A stretch of 64,000 nt of DNA from Methyloversatilis universalis FAM5 (GTDB lineage Bacteria > Pseudomonadota > Gammaproteobacteria > Burkholderiales > Rhodocyclaceae). A program made the translations under genes and the position numbers. Below are positions 28,107 to 43,900 of this stretch, one piece after another (positions within the stretch are counted from its first letter, which is position 1; each line of letters begins with the position of its first letter). The stretch spans positions 123,402 through 187,401 of the forward strand of contig NZ_AFHG01000036.1 in the NCBI RefSeq assembly GCF_000214035.2. The letters are read 5' to 3'. The notes beneath the pieces are model-generated. The model saw only the letters and a program-made list of their open reading frames with translations, did no database searches and was not told where the DNA came from.

Positions 28107-30737
28107 GTGAGCCCGATCAGCCCCGCATCCAGCCGCTTCAACGCCACCGACCGCATGCGCCCCGCCCTGGTGGCGCTGCTGACAGCGCTGATCGGCCTGC
28201 TGCTGACCGCCTACATCGTGAACAGCCAGGCGTCCGCGGTCAGCGCACGCGAGCGGGCCGCGATCGCGGCCGAAGCGGGGCAGATACGCGCCCGGCTGGA
28301 AAGCGAAATCAACAGCGCCGCCCATCTGTCGCTCGGACTGGTCAGCTACATCGCGGCCAATCCGGATTTCAGTCGCGACGCCTTCACCCGCGTGGCCGAA
28401 CGGATGCTGTCATACGGCCGGCATGTGCGGAACATTTCCGTCGCACCGGACAACGTCGTCCGCTACGTCTATCCGTTGGCGGGCAATGAGGCCGCGATCG
28501 ATCTGGAATACGCGCGGGTACCCGAGCAGCGCGCCAGCGTCGAACGCATGATCGCGACGCGCCGCTTCGTGCTGGCCGGTCCGCTGAACCTGGTGCAGGG
28601 CGGCATCGGTCTCATCAACCGCTTTCCGGTCTTTCTGCCGGCACGCGACGGCACACCTGAACGGTACTGGGGTCTGGTGTCCGTGGTACTGCGCTTCGAC
28701 TCGCTGCTGTCGGCGAGCGGCCTGACCTCGCGTGCCGACGGCATACGCTATGCCATCCGCGGCCGGGACGGACTGGGTGCAGAAGGGGCGGTAATCTACG
28801 GTGACGAGCGTCTGTTCGAGGCCAATCCGGTCACGCTGGATGTAGTGCTGCCGGATCAGGCGCGCTGGCAGCTCGCGGCGATTCCGACCCGCGGCTGGCG
28901 CAGCCCGTATCAGGACCCGCAGGTACTGGGGCTGGCACTGGCCGGTGGCGCCCTTTCGCTTGCGGTCGCCGCCCTGCTCTACCTGCGTCAGCAGCACCTG
29001 CAGCGCCTGCAGGCGCGCGACCGCGAACTGTCGCTGGCCGCCAGCGTGATCGAAAGTCTGAACGAAGCCATCATGGTGACCGACGCCGACGATCGCGTGG
29101 TGACGGTGAACCCGGCGTTCTGCGCGCTAACCGGCGTGTCCGCCCGCGACGTGATCGGGCGTGCGGCGGCCGTCGTCACCGGCTGCCCCTACAGCGAAGA
29201 AACGCGCGACAGCTTTCTGCAGCGCGTGGCCGCCGAAGGACTGTGGCATGGCGAAGTCGAGGACCACAGGGTCGATGGCGAACGCTATCCGAAATCGCTG
29301 TCCATCTATCCGGTCCGCGCCGCCACCGACCGGGTGAGTCACTACGTGCATTCCTTTGCCGACATCAGCGAGCGCAAGGAAGCCGAGCGGCAGATCCATC
29401 ACCTGGCCCACCACGACATGCTGACCGGGCTGCCCAACCGCTTCTCGCTGCAGCAGCGCATGGAACAGGCGATGTCGCACGCCCGTCGCCACGGCACGCT
29501 GCTGGCGGCGCTGATGATAGACATGGACCACTTCAAGGACATCAACGACACGCTCGGGCATCACGTCGGCGATGCGCTGCTGGTCGAGGTGGGCAAGCGT
29601 CTCCATCGCTGCGTGCGGCAGAGCGACGTGGTGGCGCGGCTGGGCGGCGACGAGTTCGTCGTGCTGGTGACCGACATGGTGACCACGCTGACCGCGGCCG
29701 CGGTGGCCGAGAAGATCGTGACCGCGCTGTCCGCGCCGTACGCGATCGATGCCTATCAGCTGCACTCCACCCCCAGCGTCGGCATCGGCGTGTTTCCGAC
29801 CGACGGCGAAACCGTGGACGACCTGCTGCGCAATGTCGACAGCGCGATGTATCACGCCAAGGCGGCGGGCCGGAACAACTACCAGTTCTTCGACCGCAGC
29901 ATGTCAGCCAACGCCAGCGAGCGGCTGGCACTGCAGACCAGCCTGCACCAGGCCATCGCGCAGCAGCAGTTCGTGCTTCACTACCAGCCGCAGATCGAGA
30001 CCGGCAGCGGGCGTCTGGTCGGCGTGGAGGTGCTGGTGCGCTGGCAGCACCCGGAGCGCGGCCTGGTGCCGCCGAACAAGTTCATTCCGATCGCCGAGGA
30101 AAGCGATCTCATCATCCGGCTCGGCGAGTGGATCCTGCAGGAAGCGTGTCGCCAGCTCAGCCTGTGGCACGCAGGCGGACTGGAGCTGCGGGTGGCGGTC
30201 AATCTGTCGGCGCGACAGCTGCGGTCGAAAAATCTGCTGCGCCAGGTGAAGGACGTGGTGCTGAAACACAACCTTCAGCCCGGGCAGCTCGAACTCGAAA
30301 TCACCGAGAGCGTGGCCATGGAGGATGCCGACAACACGCTGCGCATGCTGGCGCAGCTGCGCGAACTCGGCGTCGAACTGGCGATCGACGATTTCGGCAC
30401 CGGCTATTCCTCACTCAGCCATCTGAAACTGATGCCGCTGCACCGGCTGAAGATAGACCGTTCATTCGTGAAGGACATCGAAACCGATCCGGACGACGCC
30501 GCGATCTGTGCCGCGACCATCAGCCTGGCCCACAATCTCGGCCTGAGCGTGGTGGCGGAAGGAGTGGAAACCGAGGCGCAGTTCGCCTTCCTTGGCAATC
30601 TGGGGTGCGAATGTGCCCAGGGCTTCCTGTTCAGCAAACCGCTGCCGGCCGCCGAGCTCGAGGCATGGATACGCGCCCGCGGCCAGATGCCTCAGTCGTC
30701 GCCGCCGGTCATGCCGGGAAACAGCACGTCGGTGTAG
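28107..30737 (+). CDS. CHASE-PAS-GGDEF-EAL cyclic-di-GMP enzyme
   Basis: An 876-residue inner-membrane signalling protein. A first helix ([18 protein letters not shown]) precedes a periplasmic CHASE sensor domain (about 45-260), a second helix ([20 protein letters not shown]), a PAS domain (about 310-420), GGDEF (about 430-590) and EAL (about 605-860). The cyclase motif is intact ([11 protein letters not shown] near 513), with the inhibitory RxxD site just before it (RQSD). In the phosphodiesterase the signature is EVL instead of EAL, but the metal Glu, [10 protein letters not shown] and EGVET are kept, so both activities are plausible. The start is a GTG at 28107; an ATG at 28155 is the alternative. 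The 3' end overlaps the convergent def gene by 46 bases. Confidence 0.92.
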   Translation: MSPISPASSRFNATDRMRPALVALLTALIGLLLTAYIVNSQASAVSARERAAIAAEAGQIRARLESEINSAAHLSLGLVSYIAANPDFSRDAFTRVAERMLSYGRHVRNISVAPDNVVRYVYPLAGNEAAIDLEYARVPEQRASVERMIATRRFVLAGPLNLVQGGIGLINRFPVFLPARDGTPERYWGLVSVVLRFDSLLSASGLTSRADGIRYAIRGRDGLGAEGAVIYGDERLFEANPVTLDVVLPDQARWQLAAIPTRGWRSPYQDPQVLGLALAGGALSLAVAALLYLRQQHLQRLQARDRELSLAASVIESLNEAIMVTDADDRVVTVNPAFCALTGVSARDVIGRAAAVVTGCPYSEETRDSFLQRVAAEGLWHGEVEDHRVDGERYPKSLSIYPVRAATDRVSHYVHSFADISERKEAERQIHHLAHHDMLTGLPNRFSLQQRMEQAMSHARRHGTLLAALMIDMDHFKDINDTLGHHVGDALLVEVGKRLHRCVRQSDVVARLGGDEFVVLVTDMVTTLTAAAVAEKIVTALSAPYAIDAYQLHSTPSVGIGVFPTDGETVDDLLRNVDSAMYHAKAAGRNNYQFFDRSMSANASERLALQTSLHQAIAQQQFVLHYQPQIETGSGRLVGVEVLVRWQHPERGLVPPNKFIPIAEESDLIIRLGEWILQEACRQLSLWHAGGLELRVAVNLSARQLRSKNLLRQVKDVVLKHNLQPGQLELEITESVAMEDADNTLRMLAQLRELGVELAIDDFGTGYSSLSHLKLMPLHRLKIDRSFVKDIETDPDDAAICAATISLAHNLGLSVVAEGVETEAQFAFLGNLGCECAQGFLFSKPLPAAELEAWIRARGQMPQSSPPVMPGNSTSV

Positions 30738-31222
30738 CCGAAGCGCGAGAAGTCGCGTACCCGCATCGGATACAGCACGCCGTCCAGGTGGTCGCACTCG
30801 TGCTGTACCACCCGCGCGTGAAAGCCCTGCACGACGCGATCAATCGGCACGCCATGCTGATCGAAGCCGCGGTAATGCAGGCGCTGATGGCGCGGCACGA
30901 CGCCGCGCAGGCCGGGCACCGACAGGCAGCCTTCCCAGCCGTCTTCCATCTCGTTGCCCATCGGTTCGAGCACCGGATTGACCAGCACGGTGAAGGGCAC
31001 GACAGGCGCGTCCGGATAGCGTGCCGGCGGCAGGCCGCCGAAAATCACCACCCGCAGGTCCACGCCGATCTGCGGCGCGGCCAGGCCGGCGCCGTCAGCC
31101 GCCTCCATGGTGTCGATCAGATCGCGCACCAGCGCGTCGAGTTCGACCGTATTGAAGCGGTCGACCGGACGCGACACCCGCAGCAGCCGCGGATCCCCCA
31201 TGCGCAGGATGTCGCGGATCAC
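30692..31222 (-). CDS. def: Peptide deformylase
   Basis: A 176-residue metalloenzyme that removes the formyl group from nascent proteins. Its three motifs are [25 protein letters not shown] (Cys ligand) and [15 protein letters not shown] (HExxH). I take a GTG at 31222 ([14 protein letters not shown]) as the start because it overlaps the upstream TGA (GTGA) and gives the usual N-terminus. The frame continues 7 codons upstream to an ATG inside the neighbouring gene. The 3' end runs 46 bases into the GGDEF-EAL gene on the opposite strand, so the two transcripts are antisense there. Confidence 0.94.
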   Translation of the reverse strand: MIRDILRMGDPRLLRVSRPVDRFNTVELDALVRDLIDTMEAADGAGLAAPQIGVDLRVVIFGGLPPARYPDAPVVPFTVLVNPVLEPMGNEMEDGWEGCLSVPGLRGVVPRHQRLHYRGFDQHGVPIDRVVQGFHARVVQHECDHLDGVLYPMRVRDFSRFGYTDVLFPGMTGGDD

Positions 31223-31968
31223 GGGCACACCCCTTCTTCGCACAGGCGTTCGAGCAGATGGCGTACCCGCATCATCGCCTCCTGAAGCATGGCCTCGATC
31301 GCCGACATTTCGATGCCGTGCGCGGAGGCGCCGCGCCCCGCCGCATGATTCACGACCACGTTGAGCGCCGCATAGGCCAGGCCGGCCTCGCGCGCGAGCA
31401 CGGCTTCCGGCATGCCGGTCATGCCGACCACGTCGGCACCGTCGCGCTCCATGCGGTTGATTTCGGCGGCGGTTTCCAGACGGGGACCCTGGGTCGCGGC
31501 ATAGACCGCCCCATCGACCACCGCCTCGCCGGCCAGCCGCGCCGCCTCGAGCAGACGGCGACGCAGATCGAAGTCATAGGGCTCGGTGAAATCGATGTGC
31601 TTGACCTGGCCGTCGTGGCCGTCGAAGAAGGTCGAATGACGCCCCCAGGTGTAATCGATGATCTGGTCCGGGACCACCAGACTGCCGGGCGCCAGATCCG
31701 CACGTATGCCGCCGACCGACGCCACCGAAATGACCTTGCCGGCGCCGGCATTGCGCAATGCCGCGATATTCGCGCGGTAATTCACCCGGTGCGGCGGAAT
31801 CGTGTGACCGTAGCCGTGGCGGGCGATGAACACCAGTTCGCGACCGCCCAGACGGCCGAAGGTGAGCGGACCTGACGGTTCGCCGTAGGGCGTGCGCACC
31901 ACTTCGCGCCGCGTGACATCCAGATTGGCGAGCTGTGTCAGCCCGCTTCCGCCGATGATGGCCAGCAT
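31219..31968 (-). CDS. mtnP: 5'-methylthio-purine nucleoside phosphorylase (MTIP/MTAP family)
   Basis: A 249-residue PNP-family phosphorylase that salvages 5'-methylthio-purine nucleosides from polyamine metabolism. Visible are [13 protein letters not shown] (phosphate loop), [40 protein letters not shown] and [19 protein letters not shown]. The base-recognition segment is NVVVNHAAG. It has Asn where adenine-specific MTAPs have Asp, so the true substrate is more likely S-methyl-5'-thioinosine. That substrate call is an inference. Its stop overlaps the def GTG start. Confidence 0.88.
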   Translation of the reverse strand: MLAIIGGSGLTQLANLDVTRREVVRTPYGEPSGPLTFGRLGGRELVFIARHGYGHTIPPHRVNYRANIAALRNAGAGKVISVASVGGIRADLAPGSLVVPDQIIDYTWGRHSTFFDGHDGQVKHIDFTEPYDFDLRRRLLEAARLAGEAVVDGAVYAATQGPRLETAAEINRMERDGADVVGMTGMPEAVLAREAGLAYAALNVVVNHAAGRGASAHGIEMSAIEAMLQEAMMRVRHLLERLCEEGVCP

Positions 31969-32055
31969 CTTGCGTCGAGTTCCGTGTGTGGATTGAGAGC
32001 CAGGCAGTCTATCAGCCGGGCTAGCTCACCCGATACATCAGCAGCAAGCGCGGCA

Positions 32056-32064
32056 TGCTAAACT
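32056..32064 (+). promoter_or_regulatory. Candidate extended -10 promoter of typA
   Basis: TGCTAAACT is an extended -10 element 33 bases before the typA ATG. No good -35 is visible at the proper distance. Confidence 0.35.
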
Positions 32065-32096
32065 CGCGTGTTTATCTTTTGCGCCGCACCATTCCC

Positions 32097-33911
<1,815 letters not shown>

Positions 33912-33936
33912 TCGTCACTGTTCCCGTGACAGAAAG

Positions 33937-33965
33937 GGGCACCTTCGGGTGCCCTTTTTTCGTTT
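33937..33965 (+). terminator. Intrinsic terminator of typA
   Basis: GGGCACC-TTCG-GGTGCCC is a perfect 7-bp stem with a stable TTCG tetraloop, followed by TTTTTTCGTTT. It starts 25 bases past the typA stop. Confidence 0.95.
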
Positions 33966-34011
33966 GCGCGGTCGGTGGCGGAAATATTTCATGTCACACC
34001 GCGACCCGCCC

Positions 34012-34039
34012 TAAAGGAGTGGATCACCACGGCCGTATT
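34012..34039 (+). promoter_or_regulatory. Candidate sigma-28 (FliA) promoter of the chemoreceptor gene
   Basis: TAAA (34012-34015) and GCCG (34032-34035) are 16 bases apart, close to the flagellar TAAA-N15-GCCGATAA consensus, and lie about 100 bases before the chemoreceptor ATG. The end of the -10 (TATT) does not match. Weak evidence. Confidence 0.35.
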
Positions 34040-34136
34040 TCGCGCTTGTGTCCGGGCCCCAGCACACGCCCCTGACTCGCGCAGTCGCATTGCATCTGAA
34101 AACTCGAATCAATAAACAGAACGGAGCAATCGGGAT

Positions 34137-35762
34137 ATGGCCCGCTTCAACAGTGTGCGCAGCAAACTTGTGGTGCTCAGCCTGATCGGCACCATCGGCA
34201 TGGTCGTGGTGCTGGTTTTCGGACTGATGTCGGAATACGGCAACGTCGCGACCGACCGCGAAATCAAGACCCGCCATCTGGTCGAATCCACCCACGCGCT
34301 GATCGCGCACTACCAGCAGCAGGAAGCAGCCGGCGCACTCACCCGCGAACAGGCGCAGCAGGCGGCGCTGGCCGCGGTGAAGTCGCTGCGCTACGACGGC
34401 CGCGAGTACTTCTGGGTCAATGACATGAACGCGGTCATGCTCATGCATCCGCTCAAGCCCGAACTGGACGGCAAGTCGGTGGCCGATTTCAAGGACCCGG
34501 ACGGCAAGTTCCTGTTCCGCGAATTCGTCGACGTCGTGCGCACGCAGAAGGCCGGCTTCGTCCACTACCAGTGGCCGCGTCCGGGCGCGGAAACGCCGCA
34601 GCCCAAGCTGTCCTACGTCAAAGGCTTCGAGCCCTGGGGCTGGATCGTCGGCTCGGGCATCTACATCGACGACCTGCACCATGACTTCATGGCGCTCGCG
34701 CTGCGCTCCGGTCTGCTGGTGGCCGCCCTGGCCGCCCTCGCCTTCCTGCTTGCCCACCTGACCGGCCGCAGCATCCTGAAGCCGCTGCAGGCGGTGGAAC
34801 ACACCATGGATCAGGTGGCGATGAACCACGACCTGACCCGCCGAGCCCCGGTGGAAGGTCCGCTGGAAATCCGCAACATGGCGCAGTCCTTCAACACGAT
34901 GATGAGCGGCTTCCAGGGGCTGGTACGCGACATCGGGCAGTCCTCGCAGGCGGTCGAGGCCGCGGCCCGTCAGCTGTCGGCCGCCTCGTCCTCGGTCGCC
35001 TCGGCCTCGCAGGACCAGAGCCAGTCGGCCATGGCAACCTCGGCCGCGGTGGAACAGATGAGCGGCAGCATTGCCCGCGTGTCGGACCGCGCACGCAGCA
35101 CCGACAACACCGCGAGCTCGGCGGAACAGCTGGCCATGCAGGGCGCGGACGTGGTGTCACGCGCGGTGGAGGAAATGCAGCGCATCGCCGATTCGGTACA
35201 GACCTCGGCCCGCTTCATCGAAACGCTGGGCCAGCAGTCGCAGGAAATTTCCAGCATCGTGAACGTGATCCGGGAAATTTCCGACCAGACCAATCTGCTG
35301 GCGCTCAACGCCGCGATCGAAGCGGCCCGCGCCGGCGAACAGGGACGCGGCTTCGCGGTGGTGGCGGACGAGGTGCGCAAGCTGGCCGAGCGCACCGGTC
35401 AATCGACCACTGAAATATCGACCAAGATTTCGCGCATCCAGGAAGAGACCCAGCGCGCCATCGACAGCATGCAGGAGGGCAGCCGCCGGGTCGGCGAAGG
35501 CGTGGATACCGCACGCGTGGCGATGGATTCGATGGAACAGATCCGCCGCGGTGCCATCGATGTGCGCGAGGCCATACGCGACATTTCGGAGGCGCTGCAG
35601 GAACAGTCAGCCGCCAGCGCGCTGGTGAGCGGAAACATCGTCAGCATTTCGTCGACCGCCACCCGCAACAGCGGTGAGGTGATCGCCATCGCCGACGAGG
35701 CGTCCTCGCTGCAGCGGCTCGCTGCCGGTCTGCAGGCGTCGTCCGCCCGATTCAGGGTGTAA
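34137..35762 (+). CDS. Methyl-accepting chemotaxis protein, single-Cache sensor
   Basis: A 541-residue transmembrane chemoreceptor. Helix 1 is about residues 12-32 and a periplasmic sCache domain about 40-185, with the typical [20 protein letters not shown] and [17 protein letters not shown]. Helix 2 is about 190-210, HAMP about 212-265, and then the coiled-coil signalling domain. The hairpin tip that contacts CheA/CheW is conserved ([20 protein letters not shown] then [12 protein letters not shown]). There is no C-terminal CheR-docking pentapeptide. Such sCache domains often bind small organic acids, but the ligand here is unknown. The gene stands alone, and its stop overlaps the end of the convergent exonuclease gene by 11 bases. 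Confidence 0.94.
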   Translation: MARFNSVRSKLVVLSLIGTIGMVVVLVFGLMSEYGNVATDREIKTRHLVESTHALIAHYQQQEAAGALTREQAQQAALAAVKSLRYDGREYFWVNDMNAVMLMHPLKPELDGKSVADFKDPDGKFLFREFVDVVRTQKAGFVHYQWPRPGAETPQPKLSYVKGFEPWGWIVGSGIYIDDLHHDFMALALRSGLLVAALAALAFLLAHLTGRSILKPLQAVEHTMDQVAMNHDLTRRAPVEGPLEIRNMAQSFNTMMSGFQGLVRDIGQSSQAVEAAARQLSAASSSVASASQDQSQSAMATSAAVEQMSGSIARVSDRARSTDNTASSAEQLAMQGADVVSRAVEEMQRIADSVQTSARFIETLGQQSQEISSIVNVIREISDQTNLLALNAAIEAARAGEQGRGFAVVADEVRKLAERTGQSTTEISTKISRIQEETQRAIDSMQEGSRRVGEGVDTARVAMDSMEQIRRGAIDVREAIRDISEALQEQSAASALVSGNIVSISSTATRNSGEVIAIADEASSLQRLAAGLQASSARFRV

Positions 35763-36276
35763 GCGGCGTGCCGGCCTGCGCCCTGAGACGGGCGTAGGCG
35801 GTCTGCAGCACGCGGGCGTCGCTGCTGGCGCGATGACGGGTGCTGCGCAGTTCTCCGGCCACGGCTTCCTTCACCGCGTGCCAGCGCGCGGCCTCGTCCT
35901 CGTTCAGCAGTTCGCGCAGGCTGCGCAGCCTGAAGCGCGGTACCCGGTCCACCTCGTCATACAGGCGGGACAGCCAGGCGTAGTCATTGCCCCAGGCATC
36001 GCTGTAGACCTCACTGCCGCGCAGCGCCTCGTCCAGCCGGCCCACCACCTCCTGCACCGGCAGACCGTGACGTTCCAGCACTTCGCGGGAAATGTGATGC
36101 ACCGACTCGGCCTGCGCATCCCAGTGCTGCCAGGATCCCGCCGGGCGGACCAGGCAGCACACGGTGCGTCCGTCGGACAGCGCGCAGCCCACCTCGATCG
36201 GGTAGCTGCCGGCGCCGAAGCCGGAGGCCTCGATGTCCAGAAACACCGGCAGCGCCTCGGGCACGGCGGCGCACAT
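35752..36276 (-). CDS. DEDDh-type 3'-5' exonuclease-like protein
   Basis: A 174-residue RNase-T/DnaQ-fold protein. Motif I is [20 protein letters not shown] with the DxE pair, motif II is in [18 protein letters not shown], and motif III reads [15 protein letters not shown] (H-x4-D). All four acidic residues and the His are therefore present and activity is likely. Substrate (DNA or RNA) cannot be told. It starts 2 bases after hpt and is the last gene of the smc-zipA-ligA-galU-hpt run, where it may be a repair or RNA-turnover accessory. Confidence 0.82.
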   Translation of the reverse strand: MCAAVPEALPVFLDIEASGFGAGSYPIEVGCALSDGRTVCCLVRPAGSWQHWDAQAESVHHISREVLERHGLPVQEVVGRLDEALRGSEVYSDAWGNDYAWLSRLYDEVDRVPRFRLRSLRELLNEDEAARWHAVKEAVAGELRSTRHRASSDARVLQTAYARLRAQAGTPLTP

Positions 36277-36278
36277 GC

Positions 36279-36824
36279 TCAGTCCTTCAGCGCGTAGATG
36301 GCCGGCAGGTTGCGCCAGGCACCGCGCACGTCCATGCCGTAGCCGAACACGTAGCGGTCCGGCAGTTCGAGGCCGGTGAAATCGGCCCGTATCGGCTTCG
36401 GCCGGCCGATGCGCTTGTCGGAGAACACCGCGGTCAGGCAGCGTGCCGCACCCTTGGCCAAGAGGTGTTCGCGGATGGCGGCCAGCGTGATGCCCTCGTC
36501 CAGGATGTCGTCGATCACCAGCACCGTGCGCCCCACGACCGGTGTGCGCGGTTCGCTGATCCAGCGCAGCGTGCCGCCGGCGGTATCGTCGCCGTAGCGG
36601 GTGACGTGCAGATAATCGAAATCGATCGGGAAGGCCAGCTTCGGCAGCAGGTTGCCGGTGAATACCACCGCCCCGCCCATGACCGACAGCAGCAGCGGAT
36701 AGCTGTCGCCGAGCGCGACCGTGATCTCGCGTGCTACCCGGTCCACCGCGGCGTCGACCTCGGCCGCGGAACAGATCAGGTCGGCGCCGTCGAGCAGCGC
36801 CTGCGCGTCGGCCAGCCTGCTCAC
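36279..36824 (-). CDS. hpt: Hypoxanthine-guanine phosphoribosyltransferase
   Basis: A 181-residue purine salvage enzyme. The PRPP loop is [20 protein letters not shown] near residue 100, and the purine-binding [18 protein letters not shown] is near the C-terminus. The flexible SVMGGAVVF loop is also present. Translation starts at a GTG whose last two bases overlap the galU TGA (GTGA). The enzyme uses hypoxanthine and guanine in this family; preference is not readable. Confidence 0.92.
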   Translation of the reverse strand: MSRLADAQALLDGADLICSAAEVDAAVDRVAREITVALGDSYPLLLSVMGGAVVFTGNLLPKLAFPIDFDYLHVTRYGDDTAGGTLRWISEPRTPVVGRTVLVIDDILDEGITLAAIREHLLAKGAARCLTAVFSDKRIGRPKPIRADFTGLELPDRYVFGYGMDVRGAWRNLPAIYALKD

Positions 36825-37708
36825 GCGGCGTCGGCTTCGCGCGACACTTCCTGCGCGTCCATCCAGGCGGTGAAGGCGGCACCCACTTCCGGGTGCTTGC
36901 GCGCCAGCGCCACCGTGGCCTGCAGATAGCCCAGCTTGGAACCGCAGTCGTAGCGGGTGCCCTTGAACGGATAGGCGAGCACCGCCTCCTCGTTCAGCAG
37001 CGCGGCAATCGCATCGGTCAGCTGCAGTTCGCCGCCGGCGCCCGGCGTGATCGACTTCAGGTGATGGAAGATGCGCGGCGTCAGCACATAGCGACCGACT
37101 ACCGCCAGCGTGGAGGGCGCCACGTCGGGCTTGGGCTTCTCGACGATGCCAGTCACGCCGTACAGACCGCCGACGTCGGCGTCGGTGCTGACGATGCCGT
37201 AACTGCCGGTCTGGCTGCGCGGCACTTGCTGCACACCCAGGATGGAGCGGCCGAAGCGGTCGAAAATGTCGGTCATCTGCTTCAGGATGGGCGGCTCGCC
37301 GTCGATCAGGTCATCGGCCAGCAGCACCGCGAACGGCTCGTCGCCAACCACCGGCTCGGCGCACAGCACCGCGTGCCCCAGCCCGAGCGGCTCGGCCTGA
37401 CGGATGTAGATGCAGTTCACGTGCTTGGGCACCGTGTTGCACAGCGCCAGCAGATCATGCTTCTGCTTCATTTCGAGCTCGTGCTCGAGTTCGTAGGCCT
37501 TGTCGAAATGGTCGGCGATCGAACGCTTGGTGCGACCGGTGATGAAGATGAGATCGGTGCAGCCGGCAGCCACCGCCTCTTCGACCGCGTACTGGATCAG
37601 CGGCTTGTCGACCACCGGCAGCATTTCCTTCGGGTTGGCCTTGGTGGCGGGCAGGAAACGGCTGCCCAGGCCGGCGACCGGAAACACGGCCTTGCGTACG
37701 GATTTCAT
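36821..37708 (-). CDS. galU: UTP-glucose-1-phosphate uridylyltransferase
   Basis: A 295-residue enzyme that makes UDP-glucose for LPS core and exopolysaccharide. The nucleotide-binding start is [19 protein letters not shown] with the consensus GxG-x2-R-F-L-PATK. Further blocks are [33 protein letters not shown] and the C-terminal [14 protein letters not shown]. The chosen ATG at 37708 ([12 protein letters not shown]) sits 4 bases past the ligA stop; the open frame extends further upstream into ligA. Confidence 0.97.
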   Translation of the reverse strand: MKSVRKAVFPVAGLGSRFLPATKANPKEMLPVVDKPLIQYAVEEAVAAGCTDLIFITGRTKRSIADHFDKAYELEHELEMKQKHDLLALCNTVPKHVNCIYIRQAEPLGLGHAVLCAEPVVGDEPFAVLLADDLIDGEPPILKQMTDIFDRFGRSILGVQQVPRSQTGSYGIVSTDADVGGLYGVTGIVEKPKPDVAPSTLAVVGRYVLTPRIFHHLKSITPGAGGELQLTDAIAALLNEEAVLAYPFKGTRYDCGSKLGYLQATVALARKHPEVGAAFTAWMDAQEVSREADAA

Positions 37709-37712
37709 CGTT

Positions 37713-40936
<3,224 letters not shown>

Positions 40937-40956
40937 GAATCCGGTTCCTTGTTCGT

Positions 40957-43900
40957 TCAGACGCTCAGCGCTTCGTCGCGCAGCTTCAGCGCCGCTTCCA
41001 TATCGACCTCGACCACGCGCGAACAGCCGCGCTCCTGCATGGTGACGCCGACCAGCTGTTGCGCCATTTCCATCGTGATCTTGTTGTGACTGATGAACAC
41101 GAACTGCGTCGAAGCGGACATGCGCTTCACCATTTCGCAGAAGCGTTCGGTATTCGTATCGTCCAGCGGCGCATCCACCTCGTCCAGCATGCAGAACGGC
41201 GCCGGATTGAGCTGGAAGAAGGCGAACACCAGCGCGGTCGCGGTCAGTGCCTTCTCACCGCCGGACAGCAGCTGGATCGATGCATTCCGCTTGCCCGGCG
41301 GCTGCGCGAACACCTGCAGGCCGGCATCGAGGATTTCTTCGCCGGTCATGACCAGCCGGGCTTCACCGCCGCCGAACAGTTCCGGGAAAATGCGCCCGAA
41401 TTCGGCATTGACCCGATCATACGTCTCCTTCAGCAGGGCGCGGGTTTCGCGGTCCATGCGGCGGATGGCGTCTTCCAGCGTCGCGATGGCGTCGCGCAGG
41501 TCGGTGGACTGCGCGTCCAGATAGCCCTTGCGCTCGCTGGCCTGGGCCAGTTCCTCCAGCGCGGCGAGGTTCACCGCACCGAGCGCGGCGATTTCGCGGC
41601 CGAGGCGGCCGATCTCGCCATTGAGCGCGCCCTCCTTCACCTTCTCCGCCTCGCCTTCGGCGACCAGCGCATCGAGCCGGCCTTCCGGCAGTTCGATCTC
41701 GGCCAGCCGCTGGGCGTACTGTTCGGCATTCAGCAGTGCCGCCTGCTGCCTGAGCTTCAGGTCGGCCAGCCGTTCGCGCGCCGGCGCCAGCGTGTGTTCG
41801 GTGTTCGCGCGCTGCGATTCAAGGTCGCGCAGCTGGGCGGCCAGCACTTCCTGCGCGTCGCGGCAGGTGGCCAGCACCTGTTCGCGCGCCCGCCGGTTGT
41901 CCAGCACCTGCTGCAGCCGGGCGTCTATGCTGCCTTCGTCGATCTGCGCGAATTCGTCGCTGCGCAGCGCGCGCTCCAGCTCGGCGTTCTCGAGCTGGGT
42001 TTTCGCCATGCCCAGATTGTTGCCGAGGTCGGTCAGCCGGCTGCTGCATTCGCGCTGCGAGAAATTCGCTTCCTGCAGTTCGCGCACCGCCGCCTGATCG
42101 GCAAAACGCGCTTCGCGCAGCTGGATGTCGGCGTTCTTCTGCGCGTCCAGCGCCGAATCCAGCCGCATGCGCTGCACTTCGATCAGTTCGCGCGCGCGTT
42201 CGATCTCCGCGTCGGCACGCTCCAGATGCGCCTGTTCGGTCTGTTCCGCCAGTTCGACCTCGGCCCGGTCGCGCGCCAGCGCCGCCTTCTGTTCGTCGAA
42301 GCGCGACACCGCCTGCGCGAGCTTGATCTGTTCCACCTGCGCGCTGTGCGCCGCTTGGGTCAGCGACTGCTGTTCGCGCCGCGCCGCCGCCTGTTCCTCA
42401 TGCGCACCGGCGAGCGCCGCTTCGGCTTCGCGCAGCATTTCGCGCGATTCGGCCAGACGGACGTCCGCCTCGTCGATTTCGGCGCCCAGCCCTTCGATGT
42501 CGCGCGCCCGCTCCAGCACGCCGTGGGTGCGCGCGTCCGGCGCGTACAGCGTGAGCGAGGCGCCGTGCGCCAGCCGGCCTTCGCGGTCCACGCGCGGGCC
42601 GGTGGCGGTGCCATCCAGCGACTCGACCGCGGCGACCGGGCCGAGCCACAGATCGAGCAGCGCGTTCCAGCGGGCGTCCTGCGCACGCACCCGGTGGCGC
42701 AGGCTGTCCGCCGGCACCGCAGCCGAGGCGTCCTGCCCGGGCAGCGCCAGCGTGAGGTTCTGCGGCGCGGCGCCAGCCGCGCGGGCGCGGGCCAGCGTGT
42801 CTGCGTCCGGCACTTCGAGCGCGCCCAGTCGTTCGCGCAGCACCGCCTCGACCGCCATTTCCCAGCCGGCATCGACCTGCAGCGACTGCCACAGCGGCTT
42901 CGCGTCCTGCAGGCCGAGCGCGGCCAGCCAGGGCGCGAGCTTGCCGTCGCTCTGGGTCTTGCGCTGCAGTTCGACCAGCGCGTCGCGGCGGGCGCGGGTT
43001 TCGGTCAGCGTGCGGGTGGCGGCGCGCTCGGCGTCCTGGGCGTTGCGCACCTGCGCCTGCAGCTGCGGTACCGCGTTCTGTGCGGCGTGCAGCCGCTGCT
43101 GTGCGGCCTCCTGCGCCATCTGCAGCGATTCGAGCTTGTCCTGGGCCAGCGCCAGCGCCTCGCGGTCCGGCTCCACCAGCTGCGCCTCGTCATGCGCGAT
43201 GCGCTCACGCCGCCCGGCCAGCGAATTCAGCGTGCGGCCGGCGTTGGCGCGGTGGGTTTCCTCGACCTTCAACTGCTGTTCGACCGCCGCCAGTTCGCGC
43301 CGCGCGACACTGGCCTGCTGTTCGGCCTCCTGGAAAGCGGCTTCGGCCTCCGGCAGCAGCGCGGAGGTGGTTTCGTGCCGCGCTTCGGCCTGCTCGATCC
43401 GGTGCGCGGCGTGGTCGGCCAGTTCGGTCCAGCGGCCGATATCGGTTTCGATGCCTTCTATGCGGGCGCGCCAGTTGGCCACTTCACCTTCCAGCTGGGC
43501 GATGCGCGCCTGCAGCTTGTGCCGGTTCTCGGCCGCCCGCTTCAGGTCGTCTTCCAGCCGGCTGGCTTCGGCGTTCGCGGTCAGCAGTTCGGCCTGGGCG
43601 GCGTGCACCGCTTCGGAACTGGCGAAATGTTCGGTGCGGATGCGCTCCAGCGCTGCCTCGTGATGGCGCAGCGCCGCGGTATCGCGCTCGATGTCGTTTT
43701 CCAGCCGGCCGGCATCCTGCGCCAGGGTTTCGGCTTCGGCCGCGGCCGCGCGCTGCTTCAGCGCCCACAGCAGCGCCTGGCGTTCGCTCAGCCGCCGGTT
43801 CAGTTCGGTGTAGCGGGCGGCGACTTCGGCCTGCTTCTGCAGCCGGTCGATGCGGCTGCCCAGTTCGCCGACGATGTCGTCCAGCCGCACCAGATTGTCG

